A program made the translations under genes and the position numbers. The notes below the pieces were generated by a model. That model saw only the letters and a program-made list of their open reading frames with translations. It had not been told where the DNA came from and ran no database searches. A stretch of 26,960 bases of DNA. Origin: Paramoeba atlantica. Its lineage: Eukaryota; Discosea. The stretch covers positions 1 to 26,960 of the forward strand of contig CDRNVI010000095.1 of the NCBI GenBank assembly GCA_977017575.1, written 5' to 3'. Below, one piece after another: positions 1 through 8,867 of the stretch. Positions within the stretch are counted from its first letter, which is position 1; each line of letters starts with the position of its first letter.

Positions 1-190
1 GCCAAGAAAGTTGTTAATATTGGAAAAATTATAATTAATAATTTATATTTATTAATTATTTTTAATCTATTGGAGATAATTAATTTTTAATAAAATATTA
101 TTAATTATTTAATTTGAATGTATTGATAGTAATCAGGGTGAAGTCGTAACATGGTAGTGGTAGGGGAACCTGCCGCTGGATGGAAAATAA
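1..190 (+). rRNA. rns: Small-subunit rRNA, 3' end (partial)
   Basis: The conserved 3' segment of 16S-type rRNA is visible at about 138-185: GAAGTCGTAACA, then TAGGGGAACCTGC, then the GCTGGAT of the final helix 45. The AT-rich sequence before it is the variable helix 44. The gene begins before the window. The 3' end is placed by homology only. After GGAT the sequence is GGAAAATAAA and contains no CCTCC, so no anti-Shine-Dalgarno is present, which fits the lack of Shine-Dalgarno sites before the downstream genes. Confidence 0.93.
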
Positions 191-310
191 ATTTATATTT
201 TTTTAAAGGTAAGCTTATCGAACCCCTTTAAAATATTATATATTAAATTATATTCTCGTAAAAATTTTTTATAAGAGTGTATAATTTATATTAATACAAA
301 TCATATTTTA

Positions 311-399
311 GGTGAGTTGACCGAGTGGTTGAAGGTGTCGATCTGCTAAATCGATATATTATTCATATAATATCATGGGTTCGAATCCCATACTTACCT
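311..399 (+). tRNA. trnS(gcu): tRNA-Ser(GCU)
   Basis: A class II tRNA with a complete cloverleaf. The acceptor stem GGTGAGT (311-317) pairs with ACTTACC (392-398). The anticodon arm is TCGAT-CTGCTAA-ATCGA, giving anticodon GCT. A long variable arm follows, then a T arm ATGGG-TTCGAAT-CCCAT. The large variable arm together with GCU identifies serine (AGY codons). The base after the acceptor stem is T. CCA is not encoded. Confidence 0.93.
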
Positions 400-433
400 T
401 ATAAAAAAATAATTTGTAATTAAAAAAAGTTTT

Positions 434-506
434 TTGGGGGTAGCTCAGTAGGTAGAGCGAAAGCCTGAAAAGCTTTAGGTCATTGGTTCAAACCCAATTC
501 TCCACA
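434..506 (+). tRNA. trnF(gaa): tRNA-Phe(GAA), with a mismatch at the acceptor end
   Basis: The D arm is GCTC/GAGC (443-446 with 455-458). The anticodon arm AAAGC-CTGAAAA-GCTTT (460-476) gives anticodon GAA. The T arm is ATTGG-TTCAAAC-CCAAT (482-498) and the discriminator is A506. Acceptor pairs 2-7 form, some as G-T, but position 1 (T434) faces C505. Amoebozoan mitochondria such as Acanthamoeba are known to edit acceptor positions 1-3 at the 5' end, so this mismatch may be corrected after transcription. That is inference. Confidence 0.9.
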
Positions 507-623
507 TAAAACTTATATTAAATTTAATTATATATGGAATCATTAAAAAGAAAAAGAAAGAAAATTAAAAAAATAGAAAAAGTTTAAAAAAATAGAAAAA
601 TTAAGGAAAGAAATAATACAAAT
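507..623 (+). other. Purine-rich spacer before rps11
   Basis: This AT-rich spacer contains A/G-only tracts at about 546-575, related to the AAAGAAAAGAG-type repeat described elsewhere. An ATG at 534 lies in the frame of the rps11 start but meets a stop at 585. It could be a broken N-terminal extension, but no similarity supports that. No RNA gene was recognised. Confidence 0.4.
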
Positions 624-1206
624 ATGTTTGAAAAAAAAGAAAGTTTAATAAAAAATAGAAAAATTAAATTAATAAAAATTAATAGATTTAAATTACCTTC
701 AGTTACTTGATTATATAAAAAAAGGTTTAATATAAAATTAAAAAGCAAGTATATATATGCAGCAAAATTATCTTTTTTTAAAAAAAGATATTTATTTATT
801 AATATACTAAAAAATTTTTTAAAGGGTTCAAAATTAGATTGGTTATCTTTGAAATTTTGTACTATTAATTTAATATTAAAATTTAGAAAAAATACTTATT
901 TAAATTTTTCGCATATTAATGGTAATGTAATAAAAAATTTTTCATGTGGTTTTTATTATAAAAAATCATTAAAAAAAAACATATTTTGCTTTAAATTCAT
1001 TAATTGTAGCTTCAAAAATTGATTTTAAATATTTATATATGAAAAAATGATTCATATTAAATATAATTTATAAATATTATACTCGTAAAATTTTGAGAAA
1101 TTTAAAAGAATTATTTGAGACTACACCTTATAATTTAAAATTTATTAATTTTATAAAATCAAAAGCTCATAATGGTATAAGAAAGAAAAAGAGAAGAAGA
1201 AAATAA
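624..1206 (+). CDS. rps11: Ribosomal protein S11, one frame break
   Basis: Protein of the small mitoribosomal subunit platform. An N-terminal extension of about 90 residues has no recognised similarity. It is followed by an S11 core with INGNVIKNFSCGF, matching the family's LKGNVLVWASAG region. The C-terminus KAHNGIRKKKRRRK matches the diagnostic HNGCRPKKRRR tail. TGA is read as Trp. The N-terminal part is in one frame and the C-terminal part in another. The switch fits one extra A in the A9 run at 971-979, after which similarity resumes (KTYFALNSLIVASKI). A homopolymer sequencing error is likeliest; genuine slippage or editing is the alternative. It lies apart from rps13, its usual bacterial neighbour. 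Confidence 0.8.
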
Positions 1207-1209
1207 TAA

Positions 1210-1533
1210 ATGAAAAAGAAAAAAATTATAAATTATTTAGATAATTCTTTTTTAAGTTTATTATCTATAGAATATAAAAAAAAATTAAATAATAATATAT
1301 CTATTGAATTAAAGTATTTTTATTGATTATATAAGAATGTATATATACGTAATATTAAAGGATTAATTATAAATTTTAATAAAAAACAATATTTAAATAT
1401 GGAAAGTTTTTTATTATATTATAGGTATAAAAATATACGATTAAATCAATTATATTTTGTTACTTCACCTTTTAATCTATTTTTAAAATATAAAATTAGT
1501 AATATTAAAAAATATAAATTATATATATTATAA
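1210..1533 (+). CDS. rpl19: Probable ribosomal protein L19
   Basis: A 107-residue basic protein starting 3 bases after the rps11 stop. The C-terminal half has the pattern of bacterial L19: a GLIINF segment matching the FEGVVI strand, SFLLYYR matching FTVR, NIRLNQLYFVTSP matching GVGVERIFPLHSP, and IKKYKLYIL matching VRRAKLYYLR. The N-terminal 30 residues are not recognisable. It contains one TGA read as Trp. The call rests on this spaced pattern, not on strong identity. rpl19 is mitochondrially encoded in only some protists, so it should be treated as probable. No other ribosomal protein fitted better by eye. Confidence 0.5.
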
Positions 1534-1545
1534 ATAAAAAAAAAT

Positions 1546-2136
1546 ATGTTATTAAAAAAAAATAGTAATAATTATGCTGTAAATTATATATTAAATTTAC
1601 TAATTAAATATATTTCGCATATAAAAATAACAGATGAATTTATTAAAATTAAATTAGTATCAAAAGATTATTTAGGTTTTGTTTTAAATATTTTTAATAA
1701 GCATACTTTTTTAAGATATAAGGTAATAACTGATATTTGCTGTAGTGATTTTATTGATAGAGCTAAACGTTTTGAAATTGATTATAATTTATTAAGTATA
1801 GATTATAATTCTAGATTAATTATTTCTGTATCTTGTGATAAATTAGATGTTATAAGATCTATTACTGATATTTATTTAGGTGCCGATTGGTTAGAACGTG
1901 AAGTTTGAGATATGTATGGTATTTTTTTCATGGGTCATAAAGATTTAAGACGTATATTAACCGATTATGGTTTTGAAGGTTATCCGTTTCGTAAAGATTT
2001 TCCTTTAAATGGTTATTTAGAAATAAGGTATGATGAAGATAAACAATATTTGATTTATGAGCCTATTGAATTAATGCAAAATATGAGATCATATAGTTTT
2101 ACTAATCCTTTATTAAATAAAAAATATATACTTTAA
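1546..2136 (+). CDS. nad9: NADH dehydrogenase subunit 9 (30 kDa, NuoC-like)
   Basis: Peripheral-arm subunit of complex I, helping form the quinone-binding module at the matrix face. The 196-residue frame is continuous when the TGA at 1906-1908 is read as Trp. The family signature is clear across that codon: [47 protein letters not shown]. Length agrees with other mitochondrial nad9 proteins. It is followed after 4 bases by nad7, another subunit of the same module, so the pair is probably cotranscribed. The start is the first ATG after the preceding stop. Confidence 0.96.
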
Positions 2137-2140
2137 AAAC

Positions 2141-3325
2141 GTGAATAAAATATTTAAAAAAATAAAAACTTTTACAATTAATTTTGGACCACAGCATCCA
2201 GCAGCTCATGGAGTTTTAAGATTAATATTAGAATTAAATGGTGAAATTATAGAAAGAGCTGATCCTCATATAGGATTATTACATAGAGGTACTGAAAAAT
2301 TAATAGAATATAAGACTTTTATACAAGCTTTACCTTATTTTGATAGATTAGATTATGTATCTATGATGGCTCAAGAACATTGTTATTCATTAGCTGTAGA
2401 AACTTTAAGTTCTACTAATGTACCTATAAGAGCAAAGATGATACGTATGATTTTTGGTGAAATAACTAGAATATTAAATCATATTTTAGGGTTAACTACA
2501 CATGCGTTAGATGTTGGAGCGATGACACCTTTTTTATGACTTTTTGAAGAACGTGAAAAATTAATGGAATTTTACGAAAGGGTATCAGGTGCTAGAATGC
2601 ATGCAGCATATATAAGACCAGGAGGTATTAGTCAAGATATACCTATGTCTTTTTGTGATGATTTATATAAATTTACACAAAATTTTATTAACTCTTTAAT
2701 GGAAATGGAAGAATTATTAAATAGAAATAGAATATGAAAGCAACGTTTAGTTGATGTAGGTATATTAGATTATAATCAAGCACAAACTTGAGGTTGTAGT
2801 GGAGTTATTTTAAGAGGATCTGGTATTCCTTGAGATATTAGAAAAAGTGAACCTTATGAATTATATAATGAAGTTGATTTTAAATCTTATATAGGAAATA
2901 AAGGTGATTGTTTTGATAGATTTTTAATTAGATTAAAAGAAATGCATGAGAGTTTAAAAATAATTTTACAACTTTTAAATAATTTAAAAGAAGGTCCTAT
3001 TTCAAATTACAATAATAAATTAACTATACCTTCAAGATCATTAATGAAGTTTTCTATGGAATCTTTAATACATCATTTTAAATTATTTACAGAAGGTGTT
3101 AATATACCTTTTAATGATGTTTATAGATCTATAGAAGCTCCTAAAGGGGAATTTGGTGTTTTTTTAGTTTCGGGAGGATTAAATAGACCGGTAAGATGTA
3201 AGATAAAAGCACCAGGGTTTAATCATTTACAATTATTAGATACATTATCAAAAGGACATATGATAGCCGACGTTGTTACTATTATAGGTACTTTAGATAT
3301 AGTTTTTGGGGAGGTTGATCGTTAA
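2141..3325 (+). CDS. nad7: NADH dehydrogenase subunit 7 (49 kDa, NuoD-like), GTG start
   Basis: Complex I subunit that lines the ubiquinone pocket. The 394-residue frame has several TGA=Trp codons. Diagnostic motifs are [14 protein letters not shown] near the N-terminus, [12 protein letters not shown] about 30 residues later, and the C-terminal FGEVDR. No ATG precedes the conserved region in this frame: a TAA at 2114 closes it, and candidate starts are ATA codons at 2117 or 2126 or the GTG at 2141. GTG is preferred because it gives the usual short N-terminus and avoids overlap with nad9. Length is normal for the family. Confidence 0.97.
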
Positions 3326-3358
3326 TCAAATATTAATATAATATTAAATATTATATAT

Positions 3359-3814
3359 ATGCAAAAAAAATTAAATCGATTTTTTAATTTAAGAATTAAT
3401 TCTAGAGGTGCCGCTTTTGAAAATTTAAATATAGGACCTAATTTAAGTCCTTATATGAATAGAGAGAAAATCAAAGAATTTTGTAATGAATTTAATAAAC
3501 AAACTTTTATATATAGATCGGAAGATTTATTAATATATGTTAGATTATTTTTATATACTGATAAATCATTTGTTTTTTTAATAAAAGGACCTTCTTTTAG
3601 TACTTTATTAAAATTGGTTTGAAATATTATGAGTTTAACTAATAAAAATATTATGGAAAATTCAATTACATTAAGAAGTCTATATGATATTGTTATATTG
3701 CGTAATTATTATTGATTTAAATTATATAATAATTTAAATCAAAATTGAATAAAATTGCGATTTAAAAATAGTTTTTTTTCTATATCAAATTTACAAATTA
3801 ATAAAATTATATAA
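3359..3814 (+). CDS. rpl11: Ribosomal protein L11
   Basis: Large-subunit stalk-base protein that binds the GTPase-associated region of 23S-type rRNA. The N-terminal domain carries the L11 pattern: an INSRGAAFENLNIGPNLSPY stretch corresponds to the bacterial AGKANPAPPVGPALG loop, and KEFCNEFNKQT corresponds to MEFCKAFNAKT. The following YTDKSFVFLIKGPSF matches YEDRSFTFITKTPP. Total length is 151 residues, close to the bacterial protein, reading two or more TGAs as Trp. It heads the ribosomal protein cluster, as L11 does in the bacterial L11-L1-L10-L12 operon. Confidence 0.88.
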
Positions 3815-3820
3815 AAAAAT

Positions 3821-4201
3821 ATGAATAATAATATTATAGCTTTTTTTTATGTAAATCAATATAAATCGTTTAATAATTTTGAACAAATTTATTTAAACAT
3901 AATGAATTTATCTAATATTAATTTATTATATAAAATTTTTGTTAATATTAAATATTTTCTAATTATTAATAAGAAATATTTTAAAGATTATTTTACTAAT
4001 CTTTTAAATAATGATGAATTATTATTTTTATGATATAAAAATAAATTATATAGTAAAGGAACTTTAGAACAAATAAATAATAGTTTGTTATTAAATTTAA
4101 ATAAAAAGTATTATTTATTTAATGAATTAATGAAATTCAATTATGAAAAAAAAATTATTAATACGTTAATAATATTTAAATATAAATTATGGCTTCGTTA
4201 A
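3821..4201 (+). CDS. Unidentified 126-codon protein, possible ribosomal protein L10
   Basis: This frame starts 6 bases after rpl11 and overlaps the first 13 bases of rps12. It reads through one TGA (4031) as Trp. The product is basic and rich in Asn, Leu, Tyr and Lys, with no transmembrane stretch. Position suggests L10: in bacteria L10 follows L11/L1 and lies upstream of rpsL. The pattern ([17 protein letters not shown], then a short helix, then [18 protein letters not shown]) loosely resembles the L10 start and its GPTAIAF strand. The similarity is weak and depends mainly on synteny. It could equally be a lineage-specific orf. Confidence 0.45.
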
Positions 4202-4599
4202 ATCAATTAATAAGAAATAAAGGCAGAGTAAAAAAAAAAAGACGTACAAAAGTTCTTTTGTTAGATTCTTGTCCACAAAAAAGAGGTGTTTGTATTGAAA
4301 TTAGAAATAGTGTTAGTCCAAAGAAACCAAATTCCGCTAAAAGAAAAGTAGCAAAAATAAGGTTATCAACAGGTAAAAAATTAATAGCAGTTATACCAGG
4401 TCAAGGTCATAATTTACAAAAATATTCAGTTGTTATGATTAGAGGAGGACGTGCTAGAGATATTCCAGGTGTACGTTATAAATTGATAAAAGGAAAATAT
4501 GATTTTAGTAATTGAGAACGTGAAGAACGAAATAAAAGTCGTTCTAAATATGGTTTGAAAAAAAAAAAGAAGGAAGGAAAGATTTTAAAAGATGAATAA
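4189..4599 (+). CDS. rps12: Ribosomal protein S12
   Basis: Decoding-centre protein of the small subunit, 136 residues with one TGA read as Trp. Highly conserved blocks are present: [27 protein letters not shown], the [19 protein letters not shown] loop and RDIPGVRY. The C-terminal [12 protein letters not shown] matches the usual RKQGRSKYG ending, with a short extra lysine-rich tail. The ATG at 4189 gives the normal N-terminus MASLNQLIR. It lies within the end of the preceding orf, and rps7 begins inside its last codons, as in a tightly packed str-type operon. Confidence 0.97.
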
Positions 4600-5011
4600 T
4601 TGAATAAAATATTTAATACAATTATTAATAAGAAAAGGAAAAAAACAACGAATTATATTAAGTTTAGAGAAAATTTTTATTAATATAAAAAAAATATATG
4701 GTTGTTTAAATACTTTTTTTAAACAAATAGAAACTAATATATTCATTAGAATGTTTTGTTATATTAAAAAAGTAGGAGGTAAAAAATTATTAATACCACA
4801 TATTTTAAAATCAAAAGATTCTATACCATATTCTGTTAAATTAATAGTTAGATCTATTAATTCTAGAACTGAGCGAAAATTTCAAGAACGTATTCAAAAT
4901 GAATTAATAGATGTATATAATAATAAAGGTTTATCTATAAAAAAAAAAAATGATATGTATAGATTAATAGAAGCAAATTATACTAATATTAGATTTAAAA
5001 GAAAAAAATAA
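4592..5011 (+). CDS. rps7: Ribosomal protein S7
   Basis: Head protein that nucleates assembly of the small-subunit 3' domain. The 139-residue frame starts at the ATG at 4592, overlapping the end of rps12 by 8 bases, and reads TGA as Trp at its fourth codon. Family features are LIRKGKKQRI near the start, KKVGGKKLLIPHIL matching the RVGGATYQVPVEV block, RSINSRTERKFQERIQNELIDVYNNKG, and the C-terminal KKNDMYRLIEANYTNIRF, matching [20 protein letters not shown]. The order rps12-rps7 is ancestral. Confidence 0.94.
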
Positions 5012-5014
5012 TAT

Positions 5015-5758
5015 ATGTTAAAAAGGAAAAAACAGTCAAAAACAATAAAATATTTAACATTTGGTTTAAAAAATTATGCAGGAGTTAATAATATGGGTCA
5101 TAAAACAGTTAAATCAAAGGGAACTAGAGTTAAAAAGAAATATAGATTAATTGATTTTTTTAGAACTTACGTTGATATACCTGCAATGGTATTAAGAATT
5201 GAGTATGATCCTAATAGATCTGCAAATATAGCTTTAATATGTTATAAAAATGGATTTTTATCTTATATTTTAGCAGCCGAAGGTTTGAAAGAAGGTATGG
5301 TTTTAAATTCAGTAGATAAAATTGTTGGTTCTACATATCCTTTAGTAAATATAAAATTTGGTTCTTTTATATCTTGTATGGAATTAAAAAAAAAAAAAGG
5401 AAGTAAAGTAGCTAGATCTGCAGGTTCTTTTTGTTTATTAATATCACAAATAAATGAAAATTATTATTTAATAAGATTTCCTTCTGGTTTAGAAAAATTA
5501 ATTTTTAAATATAATAAAGCTATGATAGGTATTGTATCAAATAGAGGGCATAATTTAATAAAAAAAGGTAAAGCGGGTGTTAATATAAGATTAGGTAAAA
5601 AATCAACAGTTAGAGGTGTAGCAAAAAATTGTGTAGATCACCCTAATGGTGGTGGTAGAGGTAAAACTTCTCCATGAGTCGATTGTCCAAATTTTACAAG
5701 ACGTGTATTAAAATTTGTACCTACAACTAAGAAAAAAAAAAAAAATGAATTTAAATAA
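5015..5758 (+). CDS. rpl2: Ribosomal protein L2
   Basis: Large-subunit protein near the peptidyl transferase centre. The 247-residue frame contains a single TGA=Trp, after the conserved NGGGRGKTSP segment. Other family blocks are VLRIEYDPNRSANIALICY, the LKEGMVLNSVDKI linker, KVARSAGSFC, SNRGHNLIKKGKAG and RLGKKSTVRGVAKNCVDHPNG. The histidine of the DHPNGGGRGK motif, important for peptidyl transferase function in bacterial L2, is retained. The last 14 bases overlap rps19. The C-terminus ends in a poly-lysine stretch coded by an A-run, as often seen here. Confidence 0.96.
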
Positions 5759-6023
5759 TATTAAAAATATTAAAAATATTATTTATTTTTTAAATTTTTC
5801 AAAAATAGATAAATTTATTTGATTAAAGTTAAAAGTAAAAGGTTTTAAAATAAAAAATTATATGATTAATAAAAGATTAACTGTATATAATGGTCGTTAT
5901 TTTATTCCAATTAAAATTATAGATAGTATGGTTAATTATATGATTAATTATTTTTTTTTTTCAAAAAATATATTAATAAAAGATAAAAAGAAAAAGAAAC
6001 GTATAAAGAAAAAGAAAAAATAA
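5745..6023 (+). CDS. rps19: Ribosomal protein S19
   Basis: Small-subunit head protein of 92 residues. The central block SINKRLTVYNGRYFIPIKI-type segment (INKRLTVYNGRYFIPIKI, then DSMVNYMINYF) matches the family's [29 protein letters not shown]. The N-terminal FSKIDKFIWLKLKVKG region is divergent. The start ATG lies inside the last codons of rpl2, and rps3 begins 2 bases after its stop, preserving the S10-operon order L2-S19-S3. The C-terminus is replaced by a lysine/arginine tail written in AAAAAG-type purine tracts. Confidence 0.86.
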
Positions 6024-6025
6024 TT

Positions 6026-7216
6026 ATGGGACATTTAGTTAATCCAATAACATATAGATTATCAAAAAGTAAATATTGAATTTCGTCTTGAAATAATATT
6101 ACAAAAAAAAATTATAAATTATTTTTTTTAGAAGATTATAATATTATTAAATTTTATAATTGAATTAAAGTTATAATTAATTGAAACAAGTTAAATTTAG
6201 AAATATTACCGTTAAATATAATTAAAACATATAAAATGATGATAATAAATTTAAATTTATTAAATGATGATAATAAATTTTTAATTAATGATATTAAGTC
6301 AAAAAAATATAAATTAAAAAAATATTATAATCAGTCAAAAAAATATATATTTAAATCTTTTTTAAAGTATAAACAGTCAAAAAGAAAAAAAAAATATAAT
6401 TTTTTAAAAGAAAAAAAAAAAAAAAAATATATATTAAATTTTTTACGTAAATTTTTTTATAGTAAAAGAAAAAATTTTTATAAAAATAAAAAATATGTTT
6501 GATTTAATTATTTTTTTTGAGACATGCATAATAATAAATATTATTTATTTTATAATAAGTCTTGTAGAGGGTTTTATAGAAAGAAAATATTTAAAAATAT
6601 ATGAAAAAAAAAATCAATAAATAATTTTAATAATTTTAAATATTTTTATAAATATAAAAATATTTATATTTATAAAAATAATAAAAGATTAAACAATTTT
6701 ATTTTTAAATATAAATGATTTAATTTATTAAGAATTCCAACTAATCGTTGATTAAATAGATTAAAATATATTAAAAATACTAATTATTTAACTTTAGATA
6801 AAAAATTTATTTTTATATTAAAAAATTTTTTATCGTTTTTTATAAAAAAAATTTTTAAAGTTAATAATCCTATAATTAATTTTATAGATAAAAAAGAAGT
6901 AAATTATTCTACTTATTCTTTATATAAGCTAATTTTATGAAGATTGCGTGTAGGTTATAAAATAGAGCATTATGCTTATTTATTACATAATAAATTAAAA
7001 AATGAAAGAGGTATTATAGGTTTTAAAATAGGTTATGCAGGGAGATATAAAAAAAAGTTAAGAAATAAAAAGTTTATTAAACAATTTGGTGCTATTTCAC
7101 CAAGTAATATAAATTCTCCTTTAAGTTATAATCAGTTTATTTTAATTATGCGGTATGGTGTTTGTGGTGTAAAAATGAGTTATGTTAGAAAAGTGTATTT
7201 ATCTTCTATAATATAA
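6026..7216 (+). CDS. rps3: Ribosomal protein S3, expanded
   Basis: mRNA-entry-site protein of the small subunit. The N-terminus GHLVNPITYRLSKSKYW matches the family's GQKVNPIGFRLG start. The C-terminal domain is clear at the end: LRVGYKIEHYAYLL, GIIGFKIGYAGRYKKKLRNK, then QFILIMRYGVCGVKMSY, matching the GRL...R and GVKVWI blocks. Between these lie about 250 residues rich in Lys, Tyr, Asn and Phe with little recognisable similarity, making 396 residues against roughly 230 in bacteria. Several TGA codons are read as Trp and the frame is uninterrupted. Mitochondrial rps3 genes in other protists are also often expanded. Confidence 0.92.
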
Positions 7217-7264
7217 AAAGAAAGAAAAGAGAAAAAAAGTTGATTTATTAAGAAATAAATAGAA

Positions 7265-7708
7265 ATGAAAAAAATTTTTGTCAAAAAACATTTAATATTA
7301 AATTATTCTAATACTAAAAATTCGATAGAAAAAATATATAATGGTCAATTTGCTATATATTTTTTAGAAGGTGGTATACTATATAATAATGAATTTAAGG
7401 CTTTATTATTTTTTTTAAAAAAAAGATTAAAATTTTTTACTAAATTATTTATACGTTTTCATCCAAGTTTTAAAAATACATCAAAACCTATAGGTGTTAG
7501 AATGGGTAAAGGTAAGGGTGCATTAAATGAATATTATTTTAATATATCAAAAGGTCAAATATTTATTGAATTTGGTTTTTCTAATAAATTATTTATATTA
7601 AATGATAATGATAAAAAAAAATTATTAGAATATATTAAAGGAATTGTTAAATTAGCCTCATTAAAATCAAATATTAAATTTAAATTAGTTTATAATAAAG
7701 AAAAATGA
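7265..7708 (+). CDS. rpl16: Ribosomal protein L16
   Basis: Large-subunit protein at the A-site side of the peptidyl transferase centre. The 147-residue product has the family core RFHPSFKNTSKPIGVRMGKGKGALNEYYF (positions about 77-105), equivalent to the bacterial KPAEVRMGKGKGSPEYWVA, then SKGQIFIEFGF matching KPGRVLFEIGG. It has no internal TGA. The 48-base gap before it contains the purine 14-mer AAAGAAAAGAGAAA at 7221. The stop overlaps the start of rpl14 by 4 bases. Confidence 0.94.
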   Translation: MKKIFVKKHLILNYSNTKNSIEKIYNGQFAIYFLEGGILYNNEFKALLFFLKKRLKFFTKLFIRFHPSFKNTSKPIGVRMGKGKGALNEYYFNISKGQIFIEFGFSNKLFILNDNDKKKLLEYIKGIVKLASLKSNIKFKLVYNKEK

Positions 7709-8061
7709 TTTTAGTAGGTAGTTATTTAAATTGTAGTGATAATTCTGGTGCACGTATTGTAAAATGTATAAGAATTTATAAAAGAAAAAAATATGGATCT
7801 ATTGGTGATGAAATATTAATAACTGTTAAAACAAATAATCCTAAAAAAAGAATAAAAAAAGGAGAATTATATAAGGCTTTAATTATTAGAACTAAATATA
7901 ATTTAAAAAAAAATATAAATTATTATAAATTTAGTGATAATGCTGTTGTTTTGATAAATAAAAAAAAATTACCTTTAGGTACAAAATTATTTGGTATTAG
8001 TTTAAAATTTTTAAGATTTATAAACCGTAAAGTTTTCTTATTGATGCAAAGTATAATATAA
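7705..8061 (+). CDS. rpl14: Ribosomal protein L14
   Basis: Large-subunit protein at the subunit interface, 118 residues, near the usual 122. The N-terminus MILVGSYLNCSDNSGARIVKCI matches the signature L-x-V-x-DNSGAR. The centre has GDEILITVKTNNPKKRIKKGELYKALIIRTK, matching the VK-KG-V-AVIVRTK block. FSDNAVVLINKKKLPLGTKLFG matches the FDDNAAVLIN...PRGTRIFG ending. The ATGA overlap with rpl16 suggests coupled translation. Order L16-L14-L5 is as in bacteria, without L29, S17 and L24, which are absent or nuclear. Confidence 0.95.
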   Translation: MILVGSYLNCSDNSGARIVKCIRIYKRKKYGSIGDEILITVKTNNPKKRIKKGELYKALIIRTKYNLKKNINYYKFSDNAVVLINKKKLPLGTKLFGISLKFLRFINRKVFLLMQSII

Positions 8062-8065
8062 AAAT

Positions 8066-8623
8066 ATGAAAAGTATAGATTTCAAAAGTAATTTAAATAT
8101 AATACAAAAGGATAACATTAGTAAATTGAATATAATGAGTTTTAATCAATTATCAAAAATTGATAAAGTTGATGTAAAAGTTAAATTATATTCTTCAGAT
8201 GGTAATATAGTTAGAAGGTATCTTATTTTAAATAAATTATTTAAAAAATTATTTAATCAAAGAGTTTCTATTATAAAAATACAAAAAGAGACATTACGTA
8301 ATTTTTCTGTTAGATCAAGACGTAATAATTTATCTTATTATATAGTTTTAGGATTAAGTTTAAGAAAAAATAATATTTATTCTAATTTAAATTATTTATA
8401 TAATATTATTTTTAATTTATTAGATAAAAATAATGAAAGTAGTTTAATTTATAGAAAAGAAAATAAATATATAATAGAATTAAAAAATTTTAATTTTTTA
8501 TTAGGATTAAATAGTGATGAAGATATATTGGTAAATAATTTAATTTTTAAATTAAATTTTATTATAAATTTTAATAATAATAATAATAAATTACATGAAA
8601 AAATATTTTTTAAAAAATTATAA
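8066..8623 (+). CDS. rpl5: Ribosomal protein L5
   Basis: In bacteria this large-subunit protein contacts 5S rRNA. The N-terminal FKSNLNIIQKDNISKLNIMSF resembles the family start with its Y...N.M..P segment. IIKIQKETLRNFSVRSRRNNLSYYIVLGL corresponds to the [23 protein letters not shown] block. The C-terminal portion is divergent and Asn-rich, as in other AT-rich mitochondrial versions. Total length is 185 residues, close to bacterial L5 (about 179). It sits between rpl14 and rps14, the expected place, and its last 29 bases overlap rps14. Confidence 0.8.
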   Translation: MKSIDFKSNLNIIQKDNISKLNIMSFNQLSKIDKVDVKVKLYSSDGNIVRRYLILNKLFKKLFNQRVSIIKIQKETLRNFSVRSRRNNLSYYIVLGLSLRKNNIYSNLNYLYNIIFNLLDKNNESSLIYRKENKYIIELKNFNFLLGLNSDEDILVNNLIFKLNFIINFNNNNNKLHEKIFFKKL

Positions 8624-8864
8624 AAATGAAAGAATATATAATAATAATAATACATTAGTATTATTATTAAAAATTTTAAAAATATATAGGAAAAAGAAAA
8701 TATTTTTTTTGAATTTTCCTATACAGAATATTTTAAGAAAGAATTTTTGTATAGAAACTGGTTTAAAGAGATCTGTTTTTCGAGATTTTTCTTTATCTAG
8801 AATGAATATAAAAGAATCTCTTAATATGAAACAAATTAATGGTTTAAAAAAAATATCTTGATAA
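8595..8864 (+). CDS. rps14: Ribosomal protein S14
   Basis: Small-subunit head protein of 89 residues, slightly shorter than bacterial S14. The C-terminal half is diagnostic: NFCIETGLKRSVFRDFSLSRMNIKE matches the CxxTGRxRxVxRxFGLSRxxxRE signature, and QINGLKKISW matches the final GVKKASW, the last Trp being TGA just before the TAA. The chosen ATG at 8595 lies in the end of rpl5; the next ATG downstream (8626) is in another frame and does not lead to the S14 core. Confidence 0.92.
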
Positions 8865-8867
8865 GTT

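Noticed and set aside
8449-8655. Minus-strand open frame opposite rpl5/rps14
   Set aside because: It lies antisense to two clear genes, uses a biased Phe/Leu/Ile composition expected from the reverse of A-rich coding DNA, and has no recognisable motif.
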